From the NCBI RefSeq assembly GCF_032884065.1, contig NC_088867.1, positions 23,008,281 through 23,072,280 on the forward strand: a stretch of 64,000 nt of DNA. The letters are read 5' to 3'. Positions 1 to 8,665 of the stretch are shown piece after piece. The notes under the pieces were generated by a model. It did not search any database, was not told the DNA's origin, and saw nothing but the letters and a program-made list of their open reading frames with translations. Position numbers and translations under genes: made by a program. The number at the start of each line of letters is the position of its first letter. Position 1 is the first letter of the stretch. The stretch is from Artemia franciscana. Lineage: Eukaryota > Arthropoda > Branchiopoda > Anostraca > Artemiidae.

Positions 1-484
1 ACTTTTGGTTAATATGTGAATAAAACCAAAATACTGAAAGAATATATAGGTTACACAAAAATACAATAAATGGCATTTTCAAAAATGGGTCCTTCTAGGT
101 AGGTCAATAAACTAAAAGTTCACTATATACTTGTATATATTCACTGTATGCTTGTGTATTATTCAGAACACATTCAATAAGTTAAGTTAGGTACTTTAGT
201 GAAACAAACTATGATGCAAAAATCCAGTTTCAAAGCCAAAAAAGAACTAAATTTAGTTTGCAATTCATAGTGATAGAAAATAGTGTCTGAACATGTATAT
301 CCTGCCATCATTTAGAATCATACTTAGTAGAGTATATGTGGTGGGTGGCAGTAAAGGCAGAAGGAAGACCTCTTTTTAACACAATTCTTAACAACATTTC
401 TGCATTCTGGGTACATAATTCTAAGTTGTAATTTTACAATTTTCCTAATAAAGTATTATATTTGCATCATATTTATCTGTTCCA
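1..484. other. non-coding AT-rich DNA ending in a splice acceptor
   Basis: No coding segment is visible. The last ~30 bases are pyrimidine-leaning and end in TCTGTTCCAG at 484, a plausible 3' splice site directly before the open frame of the hAT-like ORF. The preceding in-frame stop is at 449-451, so this stretch may be the tail of an intron of that gene. No donor or upstream exon was recognised. Confidence 0.4.
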
Positions 485-1512
485 GAAAGAAGAGCCTCTC
501 ATCTGAACTCAGATATCAAAAGACTAGTTGTGACGCTTTGTGGACGGATCTTTACTCCATATTTCATGACCGAGATTGAAAATTTCTCACCGGAAATGTT
601 GAACCTTGCTGGAAAATTTGCAGAAAAGCCCATAGTTTCAGAAAATGTGGAACGAGCTTTCCGTGAAAAAGCAACACTGAAATACAATGCCATTTTCTAT
701 GTCAATGTGCGAAAACATTTTATTACGGGCATTCGCCATATTTCAAACAAATGTCCTCTGGAAAAGGATGGTTTTCTAGAGGCTTTACGCTTTTTGAGTC
801 CGATCAACATAAAGGATTCAAGAAGCATTGCAGACATAGCGGCTGTGGCACGCAAAATTGCGATTGGAGCAAGCTCAGACGTCGCCCAGGCTGAGTGGCT
901 GCTTTTGCGAACGGAAAATGGACCCCGTGAGGACATTACTCGGATCGATCATTTTTGGAGCCATTACTTTGGACTGGTGAATGAGCGTGAGGACAGCAAG
1001 TACCCGGAACTTACCAAGCTTATCAAAGCATTGCTGACGTTATCGCCTGGCAGCGCAGATGTTAGAGTATGGGTTCTCGCGTTCTGGTAGGATTATCGGT
1101 GAAGACCAGGCATTAATGTCTGAACGCGTTCTGGATGCGAGACTCATGGTATATGACATGTTGAGACTTTATGGAGGAAAACCAGAACGGTTTGTTATTA
1201 CAAAAGAACTGTTGAATCTTGCACGTTCTGCACGGTCTCGGTATCAACAATATCTGCATGAAAAGAAAAAAGAAGAGCTATCCGAGAAGGAGAAAGGAGC
1301 TTTTGAAGAGGACAACAAGTGAAAGTTGCAGGAGGTCCACGACAAAAAGAAAGAAATAGAAGACTTGGAAAGCGAAAAGAAAAACCTAGAGCATCAGAGA
1401 AAAGAGAACAGTAGCAGATACTCTACTTCTAGAAGTGACCGATAGAATGAAGAAGGCTGCCGGGTCCAAAAGTTCCATAGCCATTGCCCTAGCTGTTTTT
1501 TTGAACAAACGG
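485..1512 (+). pseudogene. hAT-family transposase-like gene, decayed
   Basis: Three consecutive frames together read as the C-terminal half of a hAT-transposase-related protein. The first frame (485-1090) carries an alpha-helical region ending LSPGSADV. The next frame (from about 1062) continues GFSRSGRIIGEDQALMSER, the dimerisation-domain pattern of hAT proteins. A Lys/Glu-rich coiled-coil tail follows. A one-base insertion near 1060 breaks the dimerisation domain, a TGA at 1320-1322 cuts the coil, and a third frame from about 1410 resumes with ADTLLLEVTDRMKKAAGS. A splice acceptor precedes the ORF, so this may be the last exon of a domesticated, intron-containing gene rather than a simple transposon. 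No BED zinc finger, DDE triad or terminal repeats are visible. The right end fuses to the anoctamin repeat unit near 1513. Confidence 0.65.
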
Positions 1513-1548
1513 TCCAAATACTTTTTTGATTACGTGGATATTACTTAC

Positions 1549-1795
1549 TCATTGCCACGTTCAAATTCCTTATAACTTCTGGAGGAAAACTACTTAAAGT
1601 ATAGTCCTCCCACAATGGCTTTTTCATCCCATCCGTTTCATTCGGTACATCCGTTTCAATTGGTCTCCACCACTTCATTATCAGAGGCACTATTTTATGA
1701 AAAATCGCAAACTTGAACAAATTGATTATTTTTTGTCCAAACATAATTGTGACCAATTGTTTCGTCAATTCGAATATGCAGCCTCCCGGAGCACA
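1549..1795 (-). CDS. anoctamin (TMEM16)-like exon X, copy 1, intact
   Basis: An open 247-bp exon with both splice sites: acceptor TTTTTAG before base 1795 and donor A|GTAAGT after base 1549. It starts CAPGGCIFELTKQLVTIMFG, matching the anoctamin signature (CDPGGC, then the helix with IMxGKQ), and ends near DYTLSSFPPEVIRNLN. It ends in phase 1, which fits the start phase of exon Y. Anoctamins are membrane chloride channels or phospholipid scramblases, and this part lies in the transmembrane domain. It is the only fully intact X copy, but the DNA downstream on this strand (below 1549) is the hAT-like pseudogene, so no Y exon follows it inside the window. It is an isolated exon copy or the edge of a rearranged gene. 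Confidence 0.75.
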
Positions 1796-2349
1796 CTAAA
1801 AAGATGAAAAATTAGACTTGAGAATTTCTAACCAATGGAGCAACAGGGACGAAGGGAACAAAGAGAGCCAAGGGCTTTGAAAACTCTTCAAGCTTCATTT
1901 TCTTGTTTTTAACTCATCTAATGGATAACTTATATACGGTGCTGATTGTAGAACCTGAATTTACAGGCATTGACTTTACAGTCAAAGGATAGAACCAAAA
2001 ATCTCGAACCCCTTATTTTGAGCTATAAATTTTTAATTATTTTCACTAAATTTACGTTTTCTATGTAAAATATCCGCTACCCAAACTGAAAACTGCCTAA
2101 AAATCCCTAGATTTTTCTGATGTACCCAAGACAATCTAAATACATTATATAATTCACTGTTTACTACTGCATTTATTCTAATTCACCCTCTTCTCTGAAC
2201 TAATTAAACACAAAATTAAGTTTTTTTAAAACTGAAAGTAAGGATTAACATTAAGACTTAACCCCCTCGGCAATACCTCGCTCTTTAACTCTTTAGCTCA
2301 TTAATTCGCTCTTTAAATATATCCAGCAAATTATCGACAAATTTTATTT
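1796..2349. other. intron-like block with foldback-repeat fragment
   Basis: Non-coding. The same block follows exon X at 5856, 14411 and 18965. Bases 2235-2330 carry a degraded copy of the repeat beginning AACTGAAAGTAAGGA, which is also found at 6300, 14715, 19410, 28393 and 63585, followed by short CTCTTTAACTCTTTAGCT repeats. Confidence 0.6.
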
Positions 2350-2905
2350 TTATCAGTGTTAAATAAAATCTTCGAAAAGGCTATCCTGTCTCGTCTCCTT
2401 ACTTTTTTAAAATCTAGAAACTTTCTTCGTGATTTTCAATTTGGTTTCCGAACAAGGCACACCACTAAACATGCCTGCATAACTCTTTTGAATTTTATAC
2501 ATTCTGCATTAGATTTGGGATTAATTCTAGCTGCCTTATTCGTAAGGTATTTGATTGCTTAACCACTGAAATTCTTCTATCGAATATGTCTCATTTTGGC
2601 ATTAGGGATAATGTATTTATTTGGTTTGTCTTATTTGAATGATGGGTTATTTTCTGTCGATCCACTTTTCCATTCACCCTCACAAGTGAATTTTGGTGTT
2701 TCTCAAGGATCAGTTTTAGGGCCAGTGTTATTTTTGATCTATGTAAATAATCTTTTGTATGTAGTAAAAATGCAGAGACTTATTGTTGTATATTTTGTCA
2801 TCCTAAGCCATCCTTTGCCCATAGTGCCAACTATAGTTCACTATCTTCTGATGTCATTGTTTGTTGTAATGATGACAGCACACTTGGCACTTCAAGCACA
2901 CATCG
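2350..2905 (+). pseudogene. non-LTR reverse transcriptase fragment, copy 1
   Basis: A reverse transcriptase core in broken frames. KIFEKAILSRLLTFL is followed by FQFGFRTRH (fingers), then after a frame change YLNDGLFSVD and GVSQGSVLGPVLFLIYVNNL (motif B), then a region where CCNDDS replaces the usual ADD of motif C. The expected motif A region is disrupted by a short deletion around 2540 that forces a stop; the same lesion is in the copies at 6421 and 14851. The type is Jockey/CR1-like. It is followed tail-to-tail by an ORF1 fragment on the minus strand. Confidence 0.75.
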
Positions 2906-3236
2906 CACATTAGATGCTAGTTCACCGAAACCAGGTTCCTTTTCAATTTGGTTTCGTAATGCCGATGTTTCCTGCTTGATACTAGATAATTCATTTTCTT
3001 GGGCCGTTCTTGGTAATTCCAGATCTTCCATGTGAGAATTTTAGGAACTCTAAACCAGCTTTAATGTCAACGATTTCAAATTTTATTTCTAAGACATCGT
3101 TTTTAGTTGCTCCGACTATTTCAAGGATTTTATCTAACTTTGAGATATTATTAGTCGACTCCGTGGATTCTCTTGAATCCTCTAAATCACTTTGTCTTGA
3201 TCGCTTCCCGCTTTTGTTAACCATATTTATATTCAA
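2906..3236 (-). pseudogene. non-LTR ORF1 (coiled-coil) fragment, copy 1
   Basis: Basic N-terminus (NKSGKRSRQSDLED), then a coiled coil (KLDKILEIVGATKNDVLEIK, then LSSIKQETSALRNQIEKE). Two frames are needed because of a shift near 3035. The RRM-like second half present in the copies at 7077, 15540 and 24130 is missing here. Such ORF1 proteins bind the element's RNA. The segment lies on the opposite strand to the neighbouring RT fragment in every copy. Confidence 0.65.
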
Positions 3237-3453
3237 TAATGTTTATAATTGCCAAGAAATAGATAAACGAACACCAAAGATAATTCACATACAATTTTGT
3301 AAAGCGCTCGCAAAAATGATGCTATTACTCCGAATTCATTGAAAAAATGTTAAAGAATTTACTTGTCAGAGTTAATCTGGCTGAAAATTGTATAGTGCAA
3401 ATACAGATGTTCACTGAATGAATGTTTGTTCAGAACTGTTGAAACAACTTCTT
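3237..3453. other. intron-like block
   Basis: Non-coding. The same sequence lies between ORF1 fragment and exon Z at 16193-16415 and 24906-25128, so it is part of the duplicated unit. Nothing else is seen. Confidence 0.5.
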
Positions 3454-3588
3454 TTATACATCCATCTCCGGGGGACAAAACCACTCCACGAAACGTCTCC
3501 AAGAAGTTCTCTCTGTTTCATAACGGGCTTGACGTGGTATGGCGGGTTTAGTATAGTCAACAAGCCACACTATAAGGGCCACAACACT
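3454..3588 (-). CDS. probable last anoctamin-like exon Z, copy 1
   Basis: An open 135-bp segment after a strong acceptor (TTTTTTCTTTCAG), running from SVVALIVWLVDYTKPAIPR to a TAA stop 44 codons on. A hydrophobic stretch followed by a proline-containing IP.IPR-type motif and a basic tail resembles the end of the last anoctamin transmembrane helix (VDxxIPDIP). It lies downstream of exon Y on the minus strand in three units (here, 16416 and 25129), as expected for a C-terminal exon. This copy has no internal stop; the other two do. The opposite-strand frame is also open, but splice signals and order favour the minus strand. Confidence 0.5.
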   Translation of the reverse strand, partial: SVVALIVWLVDYTKPAIPRQARYETERTSWRRFVEWFCPPEMDV

Positions 3589-4251
3589 CTGAAAGAAAAA
3601 AGATTTACCCTAGGACTCTGTTGATAACAACAAAGGTGACCATCACCCTTCAATATTTCTGTAAAATTAGAGTTTAATATTCGTTTAAGGATTATTTAAT
3701 CATTCCTGAATGGTTTAACGAAGCTATGAAATGGAACGACGTATTTTTTAAGTCCGTCAACTCAAATAAAATTTGACTTAATTAATAATTTTAAAATTTT
3801 GGTAGTGTCAAGATTCATGTGTTTATCTATAGTCTACTATATATTTGCTATATTTCTGCTTGACACGGTCAATCATTAAAAATTTTTCATTTTTAGTTCT
3901 ACAGAAATTTTTAAGTGTTTTTAAGCTTTGATTTCTTGTATTACTTTATTTCTCCTCGCCTCGAGTTTTGTTATGGCTCTACTTTTTTGATAAAAAAATT
4001 ATTTTTTGGAAAACTTGCTTTTTTGATTTAATACAAAATAAGAAGAGAAGAACATGAAAACACAAAAGTACTTGTAAAGAACGCACTTTTTACTAGCGTA
4101 TCAAATATTTTTTTTTGTTTTTTCTCCCTTAAAATTGTGATAGCATGTTTCACGAAAACAGGATATTTTTACCAGCATTTCCTTCAAATCTTCTTAGAAA
4201 ATCAAATGTAAGCGAAACCATGCAACAAATTAAGCAAGTGGACCTGATCCT
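3589..4251. repeat. intron block downstream of exon Y (copy 1)
   Basis: Non-coding block starting near GGTTTAACGAAGCTATGAAATG at about 3710 and ending at exon Y. Other copies are at about 11490-12057, 16670-17233 and 26395-26932, with a part at 28745-28976. At 4240-4258 an 8+8 bp perfect inverted repeat (GGACCTGA, TCC, TCAGGTCC) replaces the ~45 bases that hold the exon Y donor in other copies. Confidence 0.7.
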
Positions 4252-4430
4252 CAGGTCCATTACGTCACCTAAAACACCAATGCCCTTCATAGTGTGTGCG
4301 ACTGGCCTCTGATAACGTTTCAAGAATTTCTTCACCTCCAATCTAATGTTAATGACATTGGAGATGAAGAAAATCAATGTAGCCAATGGAAGGGCTGTCA
4401 CGAAAACGGTGCAAAACCCAAACTGTAAAA
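4252..4430 (-). pseudogene. anoctamin-like exon Y, copy 1, 3' end lost
   Basis: Acceptor TTCTTTTAG is present before 4430. The exon then reads FGFCTVFVTALPLATLIFF and on to VMDL. This is the anoctamin helix FVAAFPLAPLFALLNN with the following IRLDAKKF motif (here NIRLEVKKF). The last ~27 bases and the GTAAGC donor are replaced by a small inverted repeat at 4240-4258, so this copy cannot splice on normally. Confidence 0.75.
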
Positions 4431-4534
4431 CTAAAAGAAATAGAAAACTGAAGACTTTCCTTTATTATGCACTAAAAACTTTGTTTGTTACTTTTTGTTT
4501 TCCTGTACGAGATCTTTAAGATTGTTCTCTCTAT

Positions 4535-4904
4535 TTAACAGAAACACAATGAAAGCATTAATAATTGAAACGTTGTGTCTTTCCCACCATCTTTTAATCC
4601 TTCTTTAAAAACTTGGGTGGTCAAATAGGCAATTTGGAAGAAATGACGCATTGTCTAATTGGTTCCTAGCATCTGCAGTCATCACATATTGTGGCTCGAT
4701 CTTAGGCACAACATAATCTGGCGGGATTACCAGATACTCTTTCTTACGGAGTGGACCAATAGTGATTCTTTCATGTGAGTATGTGTCCTGTCCATTGAAA
4801 AGCTCAAAGACATAGAAGACTTCTTTGACATCATTAGAATCAGGCTTCTCACCATCGTATTCAACAGCCTTCAGAAAATATAAGATTACTAAAGGGTTCC
4901 CATT
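4535..4904 (-). pseudogene. unrecognised coding segment U, copy 1, frameshifted
   Basis: Homologous to the open segments at 13395-13763 and 17545-17913. It encodes a soluble, mixed alpha/beta-looking sequence with ITIGPLRKKEYLVIPPDYVV and KIEPQYVMTADARNQ. A one-base insertion near 4652 shifts the frame after ARNQLD. It always lies between exons X and Y on the same strand. I do not recognise the family. An acceptor-like TTTTCTGAAG about 40 bases into the segment may mark a real exon start. Confidence 0.5.
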
Positions 4905-5709
4905 TTAATGCCCTTCTACTACACTGGTCGGGTAAAATATATTTTCCAAAACATTAGGGGGGGGGGTTTCCATGTCCTAAATGAAATACCAAAAAGGTAT
5001 TTTCAAAATCTAGGGGGATGCGGACCGATGATTCTGCACCCATTGATTTGTCCAAAAATGCATATTAGTTTAAATATACAATTCTATTACTCAATCAATC
5101 TCATTGGCTAAAATATGCAAATTGGGCTATATACGCTGGCTCTATAATCAGCCAATCACGACAAAGGGGAGATGTATTCAATCCATACGAAGTTTTGGCT
5201 ACGGTTTATTCTAATATTTTGTAAATTATTTGATGATCTCATCGCTATATGTAAATATCCCACTCACAGAAGTACTTTTATCTTTTTGAGTTTTTGAGAA
5301 TTCTTGTTGTTGGTTTCTTTCTTGTGATAAAGGATACAAATCAAATGCTACCCCAATGTCTACTTTTATTAGAATTGGTTTAAGAAAAATCAATTTTCTT
5401 TAAAGGCATATCAGTCTGATCCTCATGAATTTTAAATATTTTGCTGTATATGTATACTATTGATTCCTAAAGATACACAGACAAATTCCAAACTCAAGTC
5501 TAATTCTAAGCGAATTACTAGCTTAAACATGATTAAAACTTTCCCCTAAAGAAAGACAAACAATAAATATTGACACCGTCTAGAATTTTCTTTTTAAATC
5601 AGATGCTTTTTTATAGTTTGTTTAGTAGGATTTACAGTGAAAATCTTACACATAAAAACTGAGTGGAAAAACCACCAAATACTTTCTTGATTGTGTGGAT
5701 GTTACTTAC
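4905..5709. repeat. intron block between segment U and exon X (copy 1)
   Basis: Non-coding. It contains a G8-12 tract (4957 onward) and shared sequence also found at 13764-14307, 17914-18717, 30060-30900 and, interrupted by an insertion, at 31890-33250. No coding signal is visible. Confidence 0.7.
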
Positions 5710-5855
5710 TCATTGCCCAGTGGTCTCCACCACTTCATTATCAGAGGCACTATTTTATAAAAAATCACAAACTTGAACAAATTGATTATTTCTTGTCCAA
5801 ACATAATTGTGACCAATTGTTTTGTCAATTCGAGCATGCAGCCTCCCGGAGCAAA
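5710..5855 (-). pseudogene. anoctamin-like exon X, copy 2, deleted
   Basis: Same exon as 1549-1795, but with a 101-bp internal deletion (146 against 247 bp) that shifts the frame. The acceptor AG is also mutated (CT to TT on the plus strand at 5856-5857). The donor A|GTAAGT remains. It cannot function as the normal exon. Confidence 0.75.
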
Positions 5856-6420
5856 TTAAATAAATGAAAAATTAGACTCGAGAATTTATAACCAAGGGAG
5901 CTGCTGGGACGAAGGGAACAAAGGGAGCCAAGGGCTATGAAAACTCTTCAAGCTTCATTTTCTTGTTTTTAACTCATCTAATGGATAATTTATATACCGT
6001 GCTGCTTGCAGAGCCTGAATTTACAGGCATTGACTTTACAGTCAAAGGATAGAACCAAAAATCTCGAACCCCTTTTTTAAGCTTAAAATTTTTAATAATT
6101 TTCACTAAATTTACATTTTCTATTTAAAATATGTAAAATATCCGCTACCCAAACTGAAAACTGCCGAAAAGTCCCTAGATTTTTCTGATGTACCCAAGAC
6201 AATCTAAATACATTACATCATTCACTTTTTACTACTGCATTTATTCAAATCCACCCTCTTCTCTGAACTAATTAAATAAAACAACAAGTTTGTTTTAACT
6301 GAAAGTAAGGAGCAGCATTAAAACTTAACCTCCTCGTCAATACTTTGGTCTTTAACTCTGTAGCTCTTTAACTCGCTCTTTAAATAGATCCAGCAAATTA
6401 TCGACACATTTTAATTTTAT
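5856..6420. other. intron-like block with foldback-repeat fragment
   Basis: Second copy of the 1796-2349 block, 85-90% similar by eye. Nothing coding is seen. Confidence 0.6.
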
Positions 6421-6990
6421 CAGTGTTTTATAAAATATTCGAAAAGGCTATCCTTTCTCGTCTCCTTACTTTTCTAAAGTCTAGAAACTTTCTTCATGAT
6501 TTTCAATTTGGGTTCCGAACGAAGCACTCCAATAAACATGCCTGCATAACCATTTGGAATTTCATACATTCTGCATTAGATCCGGGATTAATTCTGGCTG
6601 CCTTATTCGTAAGGTATTTGATTGAAATTCTTCTATCGAAAATGTCTTATTTTGGCATCAGGGATAATGTATTTATTTCGTTTGTCTTATTTGAATGATG
6701 GGTTATTTTCTGTCGATCCACTTTTCTGTTCACCCTCACAAGTGAATTTTGGTGTCCCTCAAGGATCAGTTTTAGGGCCAGTGTTATTTTTGATCCATGT
6801 AAATAATCTTTTGTATGTAGTAAAAGAGCAGAGACTTATTAATTGTTGTATATTTTGTCATCCCTAGCCATCCTTTGCCCATAGTGCCAACTATAGTTCA
6901 CTATCTTCTGATTCTTTGTTTGTTGTGCTGATGACGGCACACTTGGCACTTCAAAAAATTATGAATCAGAGCTTCGATAAAATTTGGAAA
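6421..6990 (+). pseudogene. non-LTR reverse transcriptase fragment, copy 2
   Basis: Same RT core as at 2350: FEKAILSRLLTFLKSRNF, FQFGFRTKH, GVPQGSVLGPVLFLIHVNNL (motif B) and, in another frame, VCCADDGTLG-type motif C near 6925. It carries the same short deletion in the motif A region (near 6615) as copies 1 and 3. The 3' part ends near 6990 where homology among copies fades. Confidence 0.75.
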
Positions 6991-7076
6991 CTTTCCAAAT
7001 CACAAATACTAATCATAAACTATAAATCCACCAAAAAAATACTAAGCGACTATTTCTATCTATTCTATTTGTATAT

Positions 7077-7778
7077 CTATTTCTCATACATGTATTTCAC
7101 TTGCTGGACTTTATACCACTTAAGCTTTACTTTTTCTTCATTATCAATTAAGCTTAATGCAGGTGGGTACACTAGAGGGATCCAAGCACTAATTCCCTTT
7201 GCTCTAAATTCTTTTTGTTTAATTCTAAGGGAATTGCGAATGTCAAGAACTCCTTTTGTCACATCATCTGTTATATAGATATATGGGGATTCACGTCTGG
7301 CTCCTCTTTCGAACGGGTTTTCACGTAATTTCTTGTTTCCCTGAAGCATATAGAATTTGTCATCATGGTCTTTAGCCCTAAATTTAGATTCGCTTTTAAT
7401 GTTCCATATAATAATATTCCTTCTCCTATTCATGTTTTCTAAAACAAGGACTCTAGATGCTAATTCACCCAAACCAGGCTCCTTTTCAATTTGGTTTCGT
7501 AATGCCGATATTTCCTGCTTGATACTAGATAATTCATTTTCTTGGGCCGTTCTTGGTAATTCTAGATCTTCCACGCGAGAATTTTAGGAACTCTAAACAG
7601 ATTTAATGTCAACGATTTCAAATTTTATTTCTAAGACATCGTTTTTAGTTGCTCCGACTATTTCAAGGATTTTATTTAACTTTAAGATATTATTAGTGGA
7701 CTCCGTGGATCCTCTTGAATCCTCTAAATCACTTTGTCTTGATCGCTTCCTGCTTTTGTTAACCATATTTGTATTCAA
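7077..7778 (-). pseudogene. non-LTR ORF1 (coiled coil plus RRM-like), copy 2
   Basis: Basic N-terminus and coiled coil (7593-7778) are separated by a frameshift near 7590 from the second half (7077-7574), which contains LSSIKQEISALRNQIEKE, VLENMNRRRNIIIWNIK and the RRM-like and C-terminal parts (LRENPFERGAR, SLRIKQKEFRAKGI). A ~27-codon piece of the RRM-like domain present in the copy at 24130 is deleted here and at 15540. It is the inverse-strand partner of the RT fragment at 6421. Confidence 0.65.
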
Positions 7779-7989
7779 TAATGTTTATAATTGTCAAAAA
7801 ATAGATAAACGAACACCCAAGATAATTCACATCCAATTTTGTAAAGCGCTCGCAAAAATGATGGTATTACTCCGAATTTATTGAAAAAATGTTAAAGAAT
7901 TTACTTGTCAGAGTTAATCCGGTTGAAAATTGTATAGTGGAAATACAGAATGTATTTATAGCGAGGGGATGGCGGGTGGTTTTTGAAAT
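7779..7989. other. intron-like block, exon Z absent
   Basis: Same sequence as 3237-3453 at first, but it then jumps at about 7945 to sequence found at 25440, so exon Z has been lost from this unit. Confidence 0.5.
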
Positions 7990-8230
7990 AGCAAACTAAA
8001 TTTGTGGGTCGTCCTTTTATATCAGAGATAGATCCGGATGTGCTTTTTGACGAATATTCCAGAGCAAAATGCTAGCCAACACAACCCCAGCCTCAATAAG
8101 TATTACGTCGTCAGAGCAGAAAATCAGACAAACAATTGGTAGCTGTTTTCTGGTGTCTTGGGTATTGCTCGAGTCAAATATAGGAGTAGTGCATAAGGTA
8201 CGGCAACACGAATTAAAATGCCATTGAGAG
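7990..8230 (-). pseudogene. unrecognised open segment F, copy 1
   Basis: In the same frame as 25500-25739 it reads FNSCCRTL, then QLPIVCLIFCSDD, then LIEAGVVLASILLWNIRQK, ending in a stop at LSLI. Roughly 70% of residues agree with the other copy and the frame is open in both, while the other frames share a stop. A hydrophobic stretch (VLASILLW) suggests a membrane segment. The family is not recognised; it could be an exon of the anoctamin-like gene or of another gene in the unit. Confidence 0.35.
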
Positions 8231-8454
8231 TGCAGAAGCTAGAAACATCCAAAACATGCTCAAGGTAAATTTTAAATAATACAAATTAAGGATTTGAATT
8301 ATAACTGAAAAGTAATTGCAAAATAAAAAAAAAAACAAAGCAAAAGAAAACAAGCAAAATAAATAAGTAGAACAAAACCAATGCTTTTTACTTTAAGTGT
8401 CTTTGCGAAACAGAATCACTTATTGTCGACCCAATGAAAGCAAAATAAAGCATA

Positions 8455-8665
8455 CAAATAAATTGAAGGGAACTACAACTTTCGCTTACTTTCACTGGAG
8501 TTATTACTGTCAGTTTTATATTTTTATTGGATACTGCTCAAATGAGCTGGCCATTTAATTTGTCATTCTTTGTTGGAGACAATTGATTTTCCTCACTTGT
8601 ATGTTTATCCAAGCTTCCAAGTCTCGTCAATTTCAAAGATCTGTTTCTCAATTTAATTTTAGTCT
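8455..8665 (-). pseudogene. unrecognised segment E, copy 1, one stop
   Basis: Homologous in frame to 25959-26165: SLKLTRLGSLDK, SEENQLSPTKNDKLNGQLI, a TGA, then KLTVITPVKVSES. It is Lys/Ser-rich and soluble in character. It lies upstream (minus strand) of segment F in both units. The family is not recognised. Confidence 0.35.

Noticed and set aside
3418-3624. Plus-strand frame at the exon Z site (also 16401-16637 and 25093-25326)
   Set aside because: The minus-strand reading has a splice acceptor, an anoctamin-like motif and a fixed terminal stop, so the plus frame is taken as its shadow.
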